A stretch of DNA of 64,000 nt from contig NC_079147.1 of the NCBI RefSeq assembly GCF_945859685.1, positions 305,968,485 to 306,032,484 on the forward strand, in the 5' to 3' direction. Position 1 is the first letter of the stretch. Every line of letters starts with the position of its first letter. The notes below the pieces were generated by a model. That model had not been told where the DNA came from, ran no database searches, and saw nothing but the letters and a program-made list of their open reading frames with translations. Made by a program: the position numbers and the translations under genes. The DNA is from Eupeodes corollae. Lineage: Eukaryota > Arthropoda > Insecta > Diptera > Syrphidae. Below are positions 32,201 to 43,099 of this stretch, in pieces.

Positions 32201-35200
32201 ATCTAAGATTACTCCTAGATCCTTCTTTCTTGTTACACGCTCTAAACTTACATGGTTGATAGTATTATCAAACACTATGGGATTAGAACTACGGTCACAC
32301 GACAAGACTTGACATTTAGAGGCATTTAACAGTAGGTGATTTAGCTTGCCCCAATTATCGAGCCTTAACAGATCTTCCTAAAGAAGCACACAGTCGGCTT
32401 GACAAGAAATCTCACGATAAAGTTTGAGATCATACGCGAAAAGAAGGCATTTTGAATTATGAAAAATATCAGGTATATCATTTACAAATAACAAGAATAA
32501 TGATGGACCCAAATGGCTTCCTTGTGGAACACCAGATGGGACCGAGATATATTTCGAGAGCGAGCTATCAACTTTTACTATTTGAATTCTACCAGCTAGA
32601 TATGATTCAAGCCACTTTAGTAGGGAAGAGTGAATACCTAGAGAAGTTAGTTTGTTTATTAAGATTTTATGGTTAACTCTGTCAAATGCCTTTGAAAAAT
32701 CTGTAAAAATAACATAAGTAAGTAAGTAAGTTTGTTGCGGTTGATTTACCTGCTACAAACCCATGTTGAGAAACCGAAATATGGTTATGAAATAACACAG
32801 TTAACCTGTTGCAAACTAACTTTTCAAATACTTTTGGAACGCAAGAAATTTTACAAATGGGTCTGTAATTGGTTACTTCCTGCTTCGAGCCCAATTTGAA
32901 AATTGGCGATAAGAATGAAACCTTCCAGCAATCCAAGAATTGCCCCTTGGCTATGGATAGATTAAAAATCCACGAAAGTGGTGAGCTATTGCAATACCTC
33001 ATTTTTTTTAACAAAATAGCAGGAATCCCATCAGGCCCTTCACTTTTATTAGCATCCAATTTAGATAAAACCTCTTCTACTTCAAAAGGACTAAAAACTA
33101 AAGAACCTATATTGACCAATCTACTCATATAAGGTAGTTTCTGGATATCGGGAGTATCTAAAGGGTAAACCGATTGAAAATAGTCCGCAAATAAATTACA
33201 AATTGTAGGTATATCACTAGTAATTGTATTTTGATACCTCATACAACTAGGTTATCCGCTCGATTTACGTCTTGAGTTTATAAAATTCTAAAAACGATTG
33301 AAATTTAATTTGATATCACATTCAATAGAGAAAATGTAATTTCGACATAAGAATTTATTGAGAATATCGAATTCTCGTTGAAGATTTAGATACATACATA
33401 TGTATGTATGTATGTAGTTTGCGCGAAGCTCAGAATTATTTGTATCAGATTTATATAATTTGTATGCCTTATTTTTTCTGTTTTTGAGATGGGTCAAACT
33501 CCCATTATACCAGATAGGACAAGAATTATTTTTAGAATGTTTTTTAGGCACAAATCTATCAACTGCCCCCATCAAAACGCTTACAAAAAAAGAGGCTGTC
33601 AATTCGAATTTTTTTTAAATTTTACCAAATGTTGAAAACAATATTTCTTATAAGATAAAATTAATTTGTAGCCCATATTTGAAATTTTTGCAGAGATATT
33701 TGAGTCGAAAATCAATTTTTACCAACTTTTATACATTTTTTTTCAGGTTTTTATTTTTTGTAAAAAAAACTGTCAATTCGATTTTTCTCAAAATTTGTCC
33801 TAATGTTGAAAACAATATTTCTTATAAGAAAAAATTAGTAAGAACCTATTATCTCAAAGTTTTTAAAATATATTTGAGTCGAAAATCATTTTTTACGAAC
33901 TTTTGTTAATTTTTTGTCGGTTTTTAATTTTTTGTACAAAAACTGTCAAATCGATTTTTTTCAAACTTTAACTGAATGTTGACAACAAGATGTTTTGAAA
34001 GATAAAAGTAAATTAAAGCCAATATCTCAAAGTTTTGAAAAGATATTTGAGTCGAAAATCAATTTTTACCAACTTTTATACATTTTTTTTAGGTTTGTAT
34101 TTTTTGTATAAAAAACTGTCAATTAGATTTTTCTCAAAATTTTATCAGATGTCAAAAACATTATTTTTCGTTGCACAAAATTGTTTTAGAGATGAAATCA
34201 TATTTCAGTCGTAAAATTTTGGAGTTGACAAATTTTTTTTTCAGTTTTATTGATTTATAAAAAAACCGTTATATTGATTTTTTTCAAAAAATATACCTGT
34301 TTGGTATCACGTTACAATATATTATATAAAATTTAATTCAAGTCTCTAGCGTTTTTGGTTCGTAAGATATTTAAGGTTAACCAAAATTTTATGGTAAAAA
34401 AACCACCCACCCAATTTTCTTGAGAGCCCTTTCTGCATCTTTCTGCCTTATTATCTGTATAACAAAATTTATTTGAAGTCGATATCTCTTCTGGTTCTTG
34501 AGCTATGGACGACGAACGTACGGACGTACGGACGTACAAACGTACGTACACACGCACGCAGAGACATCTTTCTAAAAATCTTTTATTTCGACTCTAGGGA
34601 CCTTGACACGTCGAGAAATGTCAAAATTTTCAATTTGACAAATCGGACCCATTACAATAACTTCCTATGGGAAGTTAACTAGAGTACACGCTACATAATT
34701 CAGATGAACAAAAAAATGTCATTCCAAGAAAAAGACAAAAGATTTTCGAAAATCATATGAAATATTTTGATCGTTAGTTACTTTCTTTATATGTACATAT
34801 ATTGATAGAAATGAATATTTCCATCAATAGCTTGTTTCAAAAAAAAAACGTAATAATTTTTCCACTACCTCATATTCTTTGTAGCCCCACACTTTCGAGG
34901 AGTAAAGCATAATAGATTTTGCCACAGCTTGAAACAGTTTATATTTTGCTGAGTGGTGGATGGATTTATTTGCAATGCAGTTTTTCCAGGAAACGCAGGG
35001 GGCAGCCTTCGCCTCCTGAAAATTTAACTTGATACATTTTTTCATACAAAGGTTACTTGTTATAGTCAAACCGAGGTATTCAACTTCTTTCACAACTTGA
35101 ACTTCCTGATCCCGATACTTCCATTTTTTATAACTATTTCTTATTTAATATTTCTAAATGATATTTTCTTGAAGTTTTCTTATTTTATTTTTGCTAACTG

Positions 35201-38200
35201 TGATCACATCATTCCTCAAAATTTTTAGTGGACCTTCGACCATGTCGAACATACAATTCAAGAGTATCACTTTCACTACTATTTTCACTTTAAAGAAACT
35301 ATCTAACCAAGCACTAGTTCAATCATAAAAAAAAACATTTATTTTATAAACAACCACGGAACCCCCATCCATCTAAGTTTTGGTAAAAATTGTTTGTGAT
35401 ATTCGTTGATAATTTGTTTACTTTCGTTTTCAACCAAATTCGACAAAAACTATTCCAACAATTCTTCTATTTTCATGATTAATTCACCTTAAACTGATTG
35501 CGAAATTGAAAACAAAACAGACATTTTTATAAATCAATGTTCACGCTGAATTCAATTAAAAAATTGAATCATTATCATCGCTGACTAAAAAGTTAACAGA
35601 TGATTTGCATCAACTTTAGCATGTTAAACAAACAACAAAGAAAAATCATTAAGACATAATAAAAGAGCGACAATTATATTAAAAATTAAACTAAATTCTA
35701 TAAGTATAACTAGCTGACCCGACAAACGTTGCTTTGTCATATAAAAAATTTCTAAAGAATATTTTGCTAGCAATAAATAACTTATTTTAAATAATAAAAT
35801 TAATTCTTTATCAATCCCTGAATACAACAAAGTGAACAATGTTTTTTATAATCCCATGTTTCGTTAATACAAACTAACTGGATCGTTTGCCCACTTGATA
35901 CCACTCTACGCTTAATTGTCCGTGTGAAAAACATGAATGGCTCAAATTTAAGCCGCCGACAGACATCGTTTGGCCTTGATAGTCACTGCAAATTCCAATC
36001 TAATTGAAGGCTTTTGAATTGAATTGGCACATCTGTGCGTATAAAAAGTATTCGCGGTAATAATATATTTTCAACTCGGAATTTGCCATTTAGAATTATG
36101 GCTTCGATAACATTTTTCATTAATTTTTTAATTACTTATTACGTGCCGGTGCACAAAAATGTTGAGTTCAAATTACGAAGCAAAATTACCGGAGATCCAA
36201 CCTTCAGTTGTATATTATGCGATGGCATGCCTGGTAAATCCAATATGTTCAAAAACTCAGTTGCATAATTTACAGCTTCACAAACTGTATCAATATTTGT
36301 AAGTCTCCTGGTAACAAATGTTGTATCTTGGGATTTAATTCGTTGATATCTACATTTTTGCTGATAAAATTGCTCTTTCTGCCAGTCACTCACGCTTTTT
36401 ATATTGTCTGTGTACATCGGAAAATATCTGGTCAATAAGGGCATCTTGTGAATTAATAACGCGGAATAACGGGAAGTATTTATCTGAAATAACCTGAAAA
36501 GAGTGCTGCCAAATAGTCTGTCGTTGTTTTTTATATCTTTTAATGTCCTATTCAACGCCTCAAGCGAATGTTTGTGTGTCGTAGTGCATTCATCACTTTG
36601 GCCATTGATGACTGCTTTTTATATTGCACACCGCGTCTGGGTTATTTTGAATATTTAGTGGGAGTTTAAGTACTGAATGAGCTGTTCTGTCTCCATCCAA
36701 TAAAGTTGCAATGCCAGAAGATGCAACAGCCAATGCGAAACCATTATTTTTGATCGTATTTTAGCAAGAATTAGCGAAATAAGGAATGTTTTGCCAGTTC
36801 CAACTTTTGCATCCAAAAAAAGAATCCATCTTGTCCTGCCGAAACTGCGAGCATGATGTGGTCATAAATGGTTCTTTGTTCTGCGTTCTAAGTGTTAAAT
36901 TGGCAATGACAATGCAAAGATCCTCAATAGCAATCGATGCTTCATTCAACATAGCGTCACTGAATACTATCGTAAGATCGTTGCACAGTGTACGCTGTTG
37001 ATGCAATTAAACCATATCACTTAGGAATATAAAAAATAGATAAAAACCTATTCTCAGACCTACCAAATATATATGCAAAATTTCATTGAATTTGGTTAAG
37101 CCGTTTCGTAGGAGTATGGCAACTAACACTGTGACAGAAATGTTTTATATATTAGATTTGCTAACCCCTCTGTTTCAAATAAATTTTCTGAAAATAAAAT
37201 TTTCTTGCGAGCTTATTTTTATTTAAGACTTTGAGAAGGAAATTTAAGAAAAAATTTGTAGGTTTTACTTTTAGTCATATCATGAAAAAAATGTGGGTTT
37301 TAAAGAATTCTTTCCATTTTCTATTCTGAACTGCATTTTTAGAAAATACGTTTTTCACATAATGTTTAGCTTCGAATCGCTCCAAAATTAATTAGAACGT
37401 ACTAGGATGAGATTTTTATTCAAAACTATGATATGATAGTATGTGAAGAATTACTCTAAGAAATACATCTTATATATAAAAATACAGCTTTCAAACGAAT
37501 GCAGCAAGGGGGCTTGGTATCCTCCTTCTTTTCATGTATACTTCTGATTCTTGCAAAGTTTAACAAAGTGGACTTGGTTGATTTTTACTAAAAGGTGGAA
37601 TTACTAAATTTGAGATTATACCCTCAGAAGGCGAAGGAACACTTCAGATTCTTGTGTAATGAAGACACTTAGCATAATGGAAAAGTTATATATATTAATG
37701 GGGCGTGGGAAATCAACCCACTTTTATTAGAATTGTTATCATTAAAGTGGAACGGTTGGGCTTGATGAACAAAAGCAAGAAGAAATTGGGACTTTTATTA
37801 GACTCATTTTGCTCAAGATTGAACATTCTGTTGTGTACATAAGACCTTAGTAAGAGTAAAATGTGTCGGGTTTTCTTAATTGGCTTACCGTTTCGGTACC
37901 GTTTTTAGAGCTTACAAGGGACAGTTTAATTATTTTGTAGATCGAATGTAGAAAATTTTGAGCTCTACAATTTGAGTCACAGAATTTTTCAAATTTATTT
38001 AAAAAGAAGAAAGGTATGTTACGTATAGAAAATCAAAAAACTCTTTGATGTTTTAAACTGAAAACCCTTTTAATGGACTTTAATCCCGCAAAGTTATTTT
38101 GTACATTTATATTATTTGATATCATGTGAGGCCATCAGTGACACAAGTATATTGGACAATACCTAATCTAATACAAGGAACTATCCTTTCTTAAAGTGTC

Positions 38201-41200
38201 CCAATTTTTGGAGGAATTCATGTGGAAGGTACACTGAAGTATGAGCGTTCTCATTCAGCTCATTAGAAGGAGAGGGCCCAATAGATCTAGATCATTTTAT
38301 TAAGAATTACCAATTTACGCATACATGAAGCTATCAACTGGAATTTTTCGAAGTAGGCCCTTGTTTTAATCCAATTTTCAGACTAAGATTTTACTTAAAA
38401 GTATTGCATTCGTGAAAAACTTCTAACACAAGATTTGAACATGACATTTGATGGTAGGTTAGGTTAGGTTAAAGTGGCTGCGGATTCCACACACTTAGGC
38501 CAAAAGAAAAGGCCCATTGTGATACCACATGAATCTAGAGAGTTACTTCCCACTAGTCGAATCATTTTGAGCTTTTTATAAAGCGAAGGAGATGTTTAAT
38601 ATCCTTTTTAGCTAGTTCACTGGGATTATCGAATGAGTATTCTTCCAGATGAAGTTTGCGTCTTAGTGAAAGAGCAGGGCAAGTGCAGAGGAGGTGAGAG
38701 ATTGTTTCCTCTTCTTCCTCGTCCATACAGCTCCTGATGCAGAAGTCATTTGAGGCTACACCAAATTGTATTGCGTGTCTGCCTATAAGACAGTGTCCCG
38801 CAAGGACACCTATTAGGGAGCTAATATGAAGTCTGCTTTGAGATAACAAGTCTTTAGAGAGCATATTGAGTGCGTTTTGAAGGGGGTCTCTCAGTGAATT
38901 AGGATGTTCCCCTGTGACGGCGATAGCAACATCATCGGCATGCCTCTACCGACAGACCTTTTCGTAAAAAAATGGCCCATCTTAGAGTTGATGATCCTGT
39001 CCCTTAGCATTAGATTAATCAACTCACAGAGGGAGTATTCGACGATTAGGGTTGTCATAGCAGAAGTGAAAGCTTTGGGAATGAAAACTACCTTTACTTC
39101 TCTCCATCGATGGTAGAGAAGTCGACAGTTCATTATAGTTTCTCTTCTTGATATTGAAGGGCTCTTATCAACTAACATCTCTAAACTTAGAATGTTTGCT
39201 TGGGGAGTTAATTCATTTAATGCTGACTAGCAGGATAATTAACTCAAAACTAAGCAACTCTTCTGCAAGAAGATTCTTTAGTAGAGGGACTCCGCAAGGT
39301 GGTGTTCTTTACCTTGTCCTTTGGAACCTAGTGGTAAATGAAATCCTAACTGGTCTAGATGCAGAGGGTTTGATGGTGATTGCTAAGCGAATGACGTTGC
39401 TATAGCGGTTTCAGGAAAGTATCTTAACACCCTAGAAGAACTCTTACAAAATGCCTTAGACAGACTAATCCTTTGGTCTGATCAGTGTAGACTGGTATTT
39501 AACCCACACAAAATGGAATTAGTTCTATTTTTGAGGAAATACAAAATTCCATTTGTTAATCTTCCCTATAAAACTGTATATAAGCGTATATTATATGTAT
39601 AAGCGGATCACTTCACAATACCCCATATACAACACTGGACACTTTACCTAACACATCTTGATATATTTAGGAAACAAATAGCTGCAATCTCTGTTAATCG
39701 CCTGTTAATTCTTAAGTATTTAGAATCAATTCCAAATTACACAGACTGCATCATTATCCAGCTGCAATTCAACAGAGACTTCCAGATTTCTATACCTTTC
39801 AGATCTTTCTGGGAGGATAGGGAAGTGCTAGAAGACGAGTCATTCCACTTTTATACAAATTGATCAAAAGGTTGGTGGAGGTGTTTACTCTGAACGACTG
39901 AAATTAAGTCTCTCATTCCGCCTTCTTAGCGTGTTCCAGGCGGAACTTTTGGCGATAAAAGAAGTCTTGTCCTAGCTTAAAGAAAACGTGATATTAACAT
40001 CTGATATCCGTATTTTCTCATACAGTCAGGCAGATATCTGGACTCTGTCTCTAAAAACTCTATAGCATTCCATAATTGTCGATCATCTCTAATGGAGATG
40101 GCACAACACTTATTCACCTTTGCTGGGTGCAGGGCCATAAAGACATTCCAGAAAATTGTGAGGCAGATGAACTTTCCACAAATGGTACAGTACAGCCCAT
40201 TCTACCACACTTGGCTAACGCTGACATACCAACAGCTATATGTAAACTATTCCTAATGCAAGACGCACTACGTGTCAGGTCACAAAAAACATTGGGCATA
40301 CACTAGACTTAAAGCTATTAAGTTGCTTGTTATCTCTAAGTAGATCGCAAATAAGCTCGATATTCGGTTTCATAACAACTCTACTGTACATCTCCTTCTC
40401 TAGAAGAAAGCTTCAAGATTCATGTGGTATCACAATGGGTCATTAAACTGGCCTAAGTGTGTCCTACTCCATCACGTAGTAGGACCTATAACCTAACCTA
40501 ATCTAACCATTCCGTCCGCCTATCTTTCGGTCTGTTCTCTCCTCTACTCCCTAAATCATTGGGTTCATATAGTTCAAACTTGAAAATAAAGTTTTTCAAT
40601 ACAAGAGCAAGTTTGTGCGACACAGCCGAGCTTTTAAATAGTTTTGGTTTAAATTGTTTTGTAAAATACCACTCATACGCCCTTATCATAAGTTAAACGG
40701 TTAAAGCTAATTGTCTTTTTTTTCTTTGTTTCAGGAATTGGTCACATGGTGGGTGCGGGAATCTATGTCCTAACAGGCACTGTTGCCAAGGATATGGCTG
40801 GCCCTGGTATCATTTTGTCCTTCATCTTGGCTGGATTTGTGTCCATGTTGTCTGCCCTTTGCTATGCTGAATTTGGAACTCGAATACCAAAGGCTGGCTC
40901 GGCTTATGTCTATACTTACGTGTCCATTGGTGAATTCTGGGCTTTTGTCATTGGATGGAATATTTTGCTGGAACACATGTTGGGAGCTGCATCCGTTGCT
41001 CGTGCTTGGAGTGGCTACGTTGACTCAATGCTCGACGGTTGGATTGCAAACACCACTGTTTCGGTCACGGGAGAACTTCACGAACAGCTCTTTGCAAAGC
41101 ATCCTGATATCATGGCATTCTCGGTTTGTTTGGTCTATGCCGCAGCCTTGGGTATGGGCGTCAAGGCCACTGCAGTCTTCAATGGAGCACTAACTGTAGT

Positions 41201-42566
41201 GAATATTTTGGTAATGTTGCTGGTTATTGGTGTGGGATTTTGGTACGCCAATCCCAAGAATTGGTCTGAAGCTGAGGGTGGATTTTTGCCATACGGATTT
41301 GGAGGGGTTGTTGCTGGGGCAGCGACTTGTTTTTATGCTTTTGTTGGTTTCGACAGTATTGCCACATCGAGTGAGGAGGCCAAGAACCCAACATCGTCCA
41401 TTCCCATCGCTACTATTCTATCACTGTGTGCCGTGAGTGTAGGGTACATTTTGGTGAGTGCAGCTCTCACTCTGATGATTCCCATCAGGGACATTAATCC
41501 AGCTGCTTCTCTGCCCGAAGCTTTTGGTTCGATGAATCTTCCTTGGGCTAAGTACCTTATATCTATTGGTGCGATTTGTGGAATGACAACCACATTGCTT
41601 GGATCACTCTTCGCTCTGCCTAGATGTATGTACGCCATGGCATCCGATGGACTCCTGTTCTCCTGCTTCGGCAAGATCAATGCCAGGACTCAGGTTCCAG
41701 TTCTGAATTTAATAGTGTCGGGGGTATTGAGTGCCATCTTGGCCTTGCTCTTCGATCTGGAAAAGTTGGTCGAATTCATGTCTATTGGAACTTTGTTGGC
41801 TTATACGATTGTAAGTGCTAGTGTGATCATTCTTCGATATCGACCCCTTCCTTTGGAGGAAAGTGCAGTCTACGCACCTGACACTCCCGATGAGGACGAA
41901 GATAATTCTTCCCAATCAAGCATCGACACTGCATCCCCTACCAGTGATTTGATAGAAGTTGCTCTAGCTGGTCGATTGAAGACTCAATTCCGCTGGCTTG
42001 ACCCAATTCTAGGCCGTTTCGAACCTGGTGCAGCTGTCTCTGCCTCGGTTCTTCTCTTCACAGTTCTTAGCTTTGCCATTTGTTTCCAATTGGAGGTTTC
42101 ATGGTCGGAATTGTATTCAGGCACTTGGTGGGCACTGATTCTGTACGGTTTCTTGATTTTCTTTGCCGGAGCTTGTGTGGCGGTGATTGCAGTTCATCAT
42201 CAAAATACCAGAGGTTTGAACTTCAAAGTACCCCTGGTGCCTTATGTACCGACTCTGAGCATATTCTGCAACGTGGTTCTAATGGTCCACCTCAGTGCAT
42301 TAACCTGGCTGCGATTCTTCATTTGGGTGTCCATTGGAATGTTAGTTTATTTCCTCTACGGAATCCATCACAGCAAAGAGGGTGAAGCTTGTTCGACTTA
42401 CTCCATGCTGATGACGTCTTCAGAGGCAGCCAAGAGTCATTGGGGCGCCACTGGCGGACGCATGATGGGAGGTGGTGGAAAGAAGTCGGTGTTCCATCGA
42501 TTGATCGGAGCCAAAAAGGTCGATGACAAGAAACCCATCGTCGAGGAAGACGAAGAGGTGTCTTAA
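29222..42566 (+). CDS. Cationic amino acid transporter (SLC7/CAT type), two coding exons
   Basis: Predicted plasma-membrane permease of the APC superfamily for cationic amino acids. Exon 1, 29222-29363, runs from MPGTRRIILG to NTFDITLL and ends at a GTAAAT donor. Exon 2, 40735-42566, follows TTTGTTTCAG. The split Gly codon restores LLGIGHMVGAGIYVLTGTVA, the first membrane segment, giving 657 residues. The family pattern is clear: LSALCYAEFGTRIPKAGSAY, WAFVIGWNILLEHMLGAASV, GAATCFYAFVGFDSIATSSE and GSLFALPRCMYAMASDG. About 14 hydrophobic segments are present, with a charged loop (about residues 424-450, rich in D, E, S) before the last four. The basic C-terminus is cytoplasmic by family rule. 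It resembles Drosophila CG5535/CG13248-type CATs (from memory). Context at the start, CAACAAATG, is a good fly initiation site. The frame is intact. Confidence 0.93.
30139..30415 (-). mobile_element. RTE 3'-end copy, 5' truncated
   Basis: The minus strand ends in GGCCACCTTAAGTAAGTAAG like the other RTE copies and encodes the C-terminal HVERM and RWRT-type stretch in broken frames. Near-identical 14-bp repeats flank it: GATATAGCACTCTA at 30125-30138 and GATATATCACTCTA at 30416-30429, one mismatch. Only the last 277 bases of the element were inserted, as usual for incomplete reverse transcription. Confidence 0.8.
31180..31735 (-). mobile_element. LINE family B, C-terminal fragment
   Basis: The minus strand reads YKIDEWIDFDLDNLTTIKGS, LDFILGESNYLDDKN and ILRARGEIYLTD, followed in another frame by a zinc-knuckle region CQLCNTHERENIGHFLGFCP. 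The pattern and the ILRARG/IFKARG segment match the end of the LINE at 8115-10560. The matching upstream piece lies at 34824-35130, on the far side of the LINE and repeat element between them, so the two are probably halves of one interrupted copy. Confidence 0.65.
31740..33602 (-). mobile_element. CR1/Jockey-like LINE inserted into a family B LINE
   Basis: Minus-strand frames give a linker NSCPIWYNGSLTHLKNRKNK (about 33480-33540) and the RT blocks SEGPDGIPAILLKKM, YRPICKISCVPKVFEKLV and VSQHGFVAGKSTATNLLTYL. Then come FSKAFDRVNH (about 32690), SGVPQGSHLG, a KDLGVILDTKLSF block, and the end YCSIIWNPYYNNSIDRIEKI. A short (ACTT)n run at about 32715-32731 replaces roughly twenty codons between GKSTATN and the DFSKAFD box. 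The endonuclease is absent. The 3' end lies near 31740 in an AT-rich tail. Confidence 0.75.
33596..34680 (+). mobile_element. Tandem-repeat element with terminal hairpin, possible Helentron-associated (HINE/DINE-like)
   Basis: A unit of about 173 bases is repeated four times; the starting CTGTCAA-type motif stands at 33596, 33770, 33943 and 34116. A weaker, shorter unit (CCGTTATATT) follows at 34266. After the repeats come a unique part with an ACGGACGT/ACGTACGT microsatellite (34516-34557) and a block ending in the perfect hairpin AACTTCC-TATG-GGAAGTT (34659-34676) just before the end. Central tandem repeats plus a 3' hairpin are features of DINE-1/HINE elements. This classification is an inference. 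No protein is encoded. Confidence 0.55.
34824..35130 (-). mobile_element. LINE family B, RT-thumb fragment
   Basis: The minus strand reads KWKYRDQEVQVV, then VKEVEYLGLTITSNL and LFQAVAKSIMLYSSKVWGYK, equivalent to EVVNKCRYLGL and LFNVVARSIFGYGAQAWG in the copy at 8115-10560. It is broken at both sides. Its natural continuation is the fragment at 31180-31735. Confidence 0.65.
35710..37156 (-). mobile_element. Helitron with both termini but only helicase remains
   Basis: On the minus strand the element starts TCTAATATATAAAAC at 37156 and ends GGGTCAGCTAG at 35710. A 6-bp hairpin GACAAA/TTTGTC ends 11 bases before the CTAG. The bases outside are A and T, so the insertion is between A and T, as Helitrons do. 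Inside, broken frames give DAKVGTGKTFLISL (Walker A), SGIATLLDGDRTAHS and, later, TRRLTNIDTVCEAVNY, LDLPGMPSHNIQLKVGSPVI and LLRNLN. The Rep nuclease and the N-terminal two thirds are missing. It is a deletion derivative that keeps the ends needed for mobilisation in trans. Confidence 0.85.
38455..39145 (-). mobile_element. LOA-type LINE, internally deleted copy
   Basis: Minus-strand pieces in order are WREVKVVFIPKA, TSAMTTLIVEYSLCELINLM, FFTKRSVGRG, then (shifted) ADDVAIAVTGEHPNSL, LQNALNML, and SKDLLSQSRLHISSLIGVLA with the Cys-rich end FCIRSCMDEEEEETISHLLC. Compared with 59098-60957 it lacks the GTPQGGVLSP segment and the whole RNase H domain, each lost cleanly. The 3' end is three TAACC units (GGTTA on the plus strand, 38455-38472). 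Confidence 0.8.
39120..40508 (+). mobile_element. LOA-type LINE fragment, opposite orientation to its neighbour
   Basis: The plus strand gives LLDIEG, LGELIHLMLTSRIINSKLSN and SRGTPQGGVLYLVLWNLVVN. After gaps a damaged RNase H follows: HFYTN, SVFQAELLAIKEVLS, SLMEMAQHL. The 3' part near 40400-40508 matches the end of the copy at 59098-60957, including the segment before the tail, and stops in CCTAA repeats. Many frameshifts are present. It stands head to head with the LOA copy at 38455-39145. Confidence 0.75.
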
Positions 42567-42949
42567 GTTGATTGCTTACGTAAAGTTCATATCATGTGGT
42601 ATTTAGTTTCTTTCTTTTGTGTATCTGTCCGACATTAAAATTTTGTACATGTGAGCTAGAGCTCTATATGAAGCCATTGACCAAAACGATGGACATTTTT
42701 TCTTTACGTTTTGTTGTCGTAGTTTAAAGACCTCGATCTCGACGATCATCTTTTCCTTATTTGTTGTTTGCGGAGCTTACCTCATTTTTGGAGTGTCTCA
42801 CATCCATTCGGCTTATTGTCTTGTTTGGCTTTGTTTCTGCGATTTTGTTATGTGTGCTCAGTTGGGGCGAGATCCGAATCCGAAAGAACAATGGGATCCT
42901 GAAACTTGCTCGATCGTGTCAAGACTTGCTGCCTCTGATCGTTGTATAA

Positions 42950-42955
42950 AATAAA
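42950..42955 (+). terminator. Poly(A) signal AATAAA of the transporter gene
   Basis: AATAAA lies 384 bases after the stop codon and is followed by T-rich and GTG-rich sequence. The intervening 3' untranslated stretch has no other perfect AATAAA. A later AATAAA-like site near 43074 is a possible alternative. Confidence 0.55.
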
Positions 42956-43099
42956 TTGTTATCATTCAGTTGAGTGAGCAATCGTGTGGATTTTATGGAA
43001 AAGGGGTACCAAGTGAATGAGGCTACATGAGTCTACCTATAGAGCTTATGAATTGCATGGCATAGATAAAGAAAATAAAACTTTGTGAAAGAAAGTCAA

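Larger units (their letters stand above)
29364..40734 (+). other. First coding intron of the transporter gene, filled with transposons
   Basis: The intron is 11,371 bases long, with donor GTAAAT at 29364 and acceptor TTTGTTTCAG ending at 40734. The phase matches the exons exactly (codon split after the first base). Identified insertions are described separately: an RTE tail, two LINEs, a tandem-repeat element, a Helitron and two LOA fragments. The parts at 29370-30120, 30430-31180, 35140-35700 and 37160-38450 hold no recognised element. Confidence 0.85.

Noticed and set aside
33596..34300. CRISPR-like array
   Set aside because: The repeats are about 173 bases, contiguous and diverged, without unique spacers. 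In an insect genome this is a tandem-repeat element.
38455..38472. GGTTA repeats as an internal telomere tract
   Set aside because: Only three units are present, and they sit exactly at a LOA 3' end. The same occurs at two other LOA ends, so they are element tails.
40770..41680. Other-frame open stretches within the transporter exon
   Set aside because: The 606-codon plus-strand frame matches CAT transporters throughout. The alternatives have no motif and arise from codon bias.
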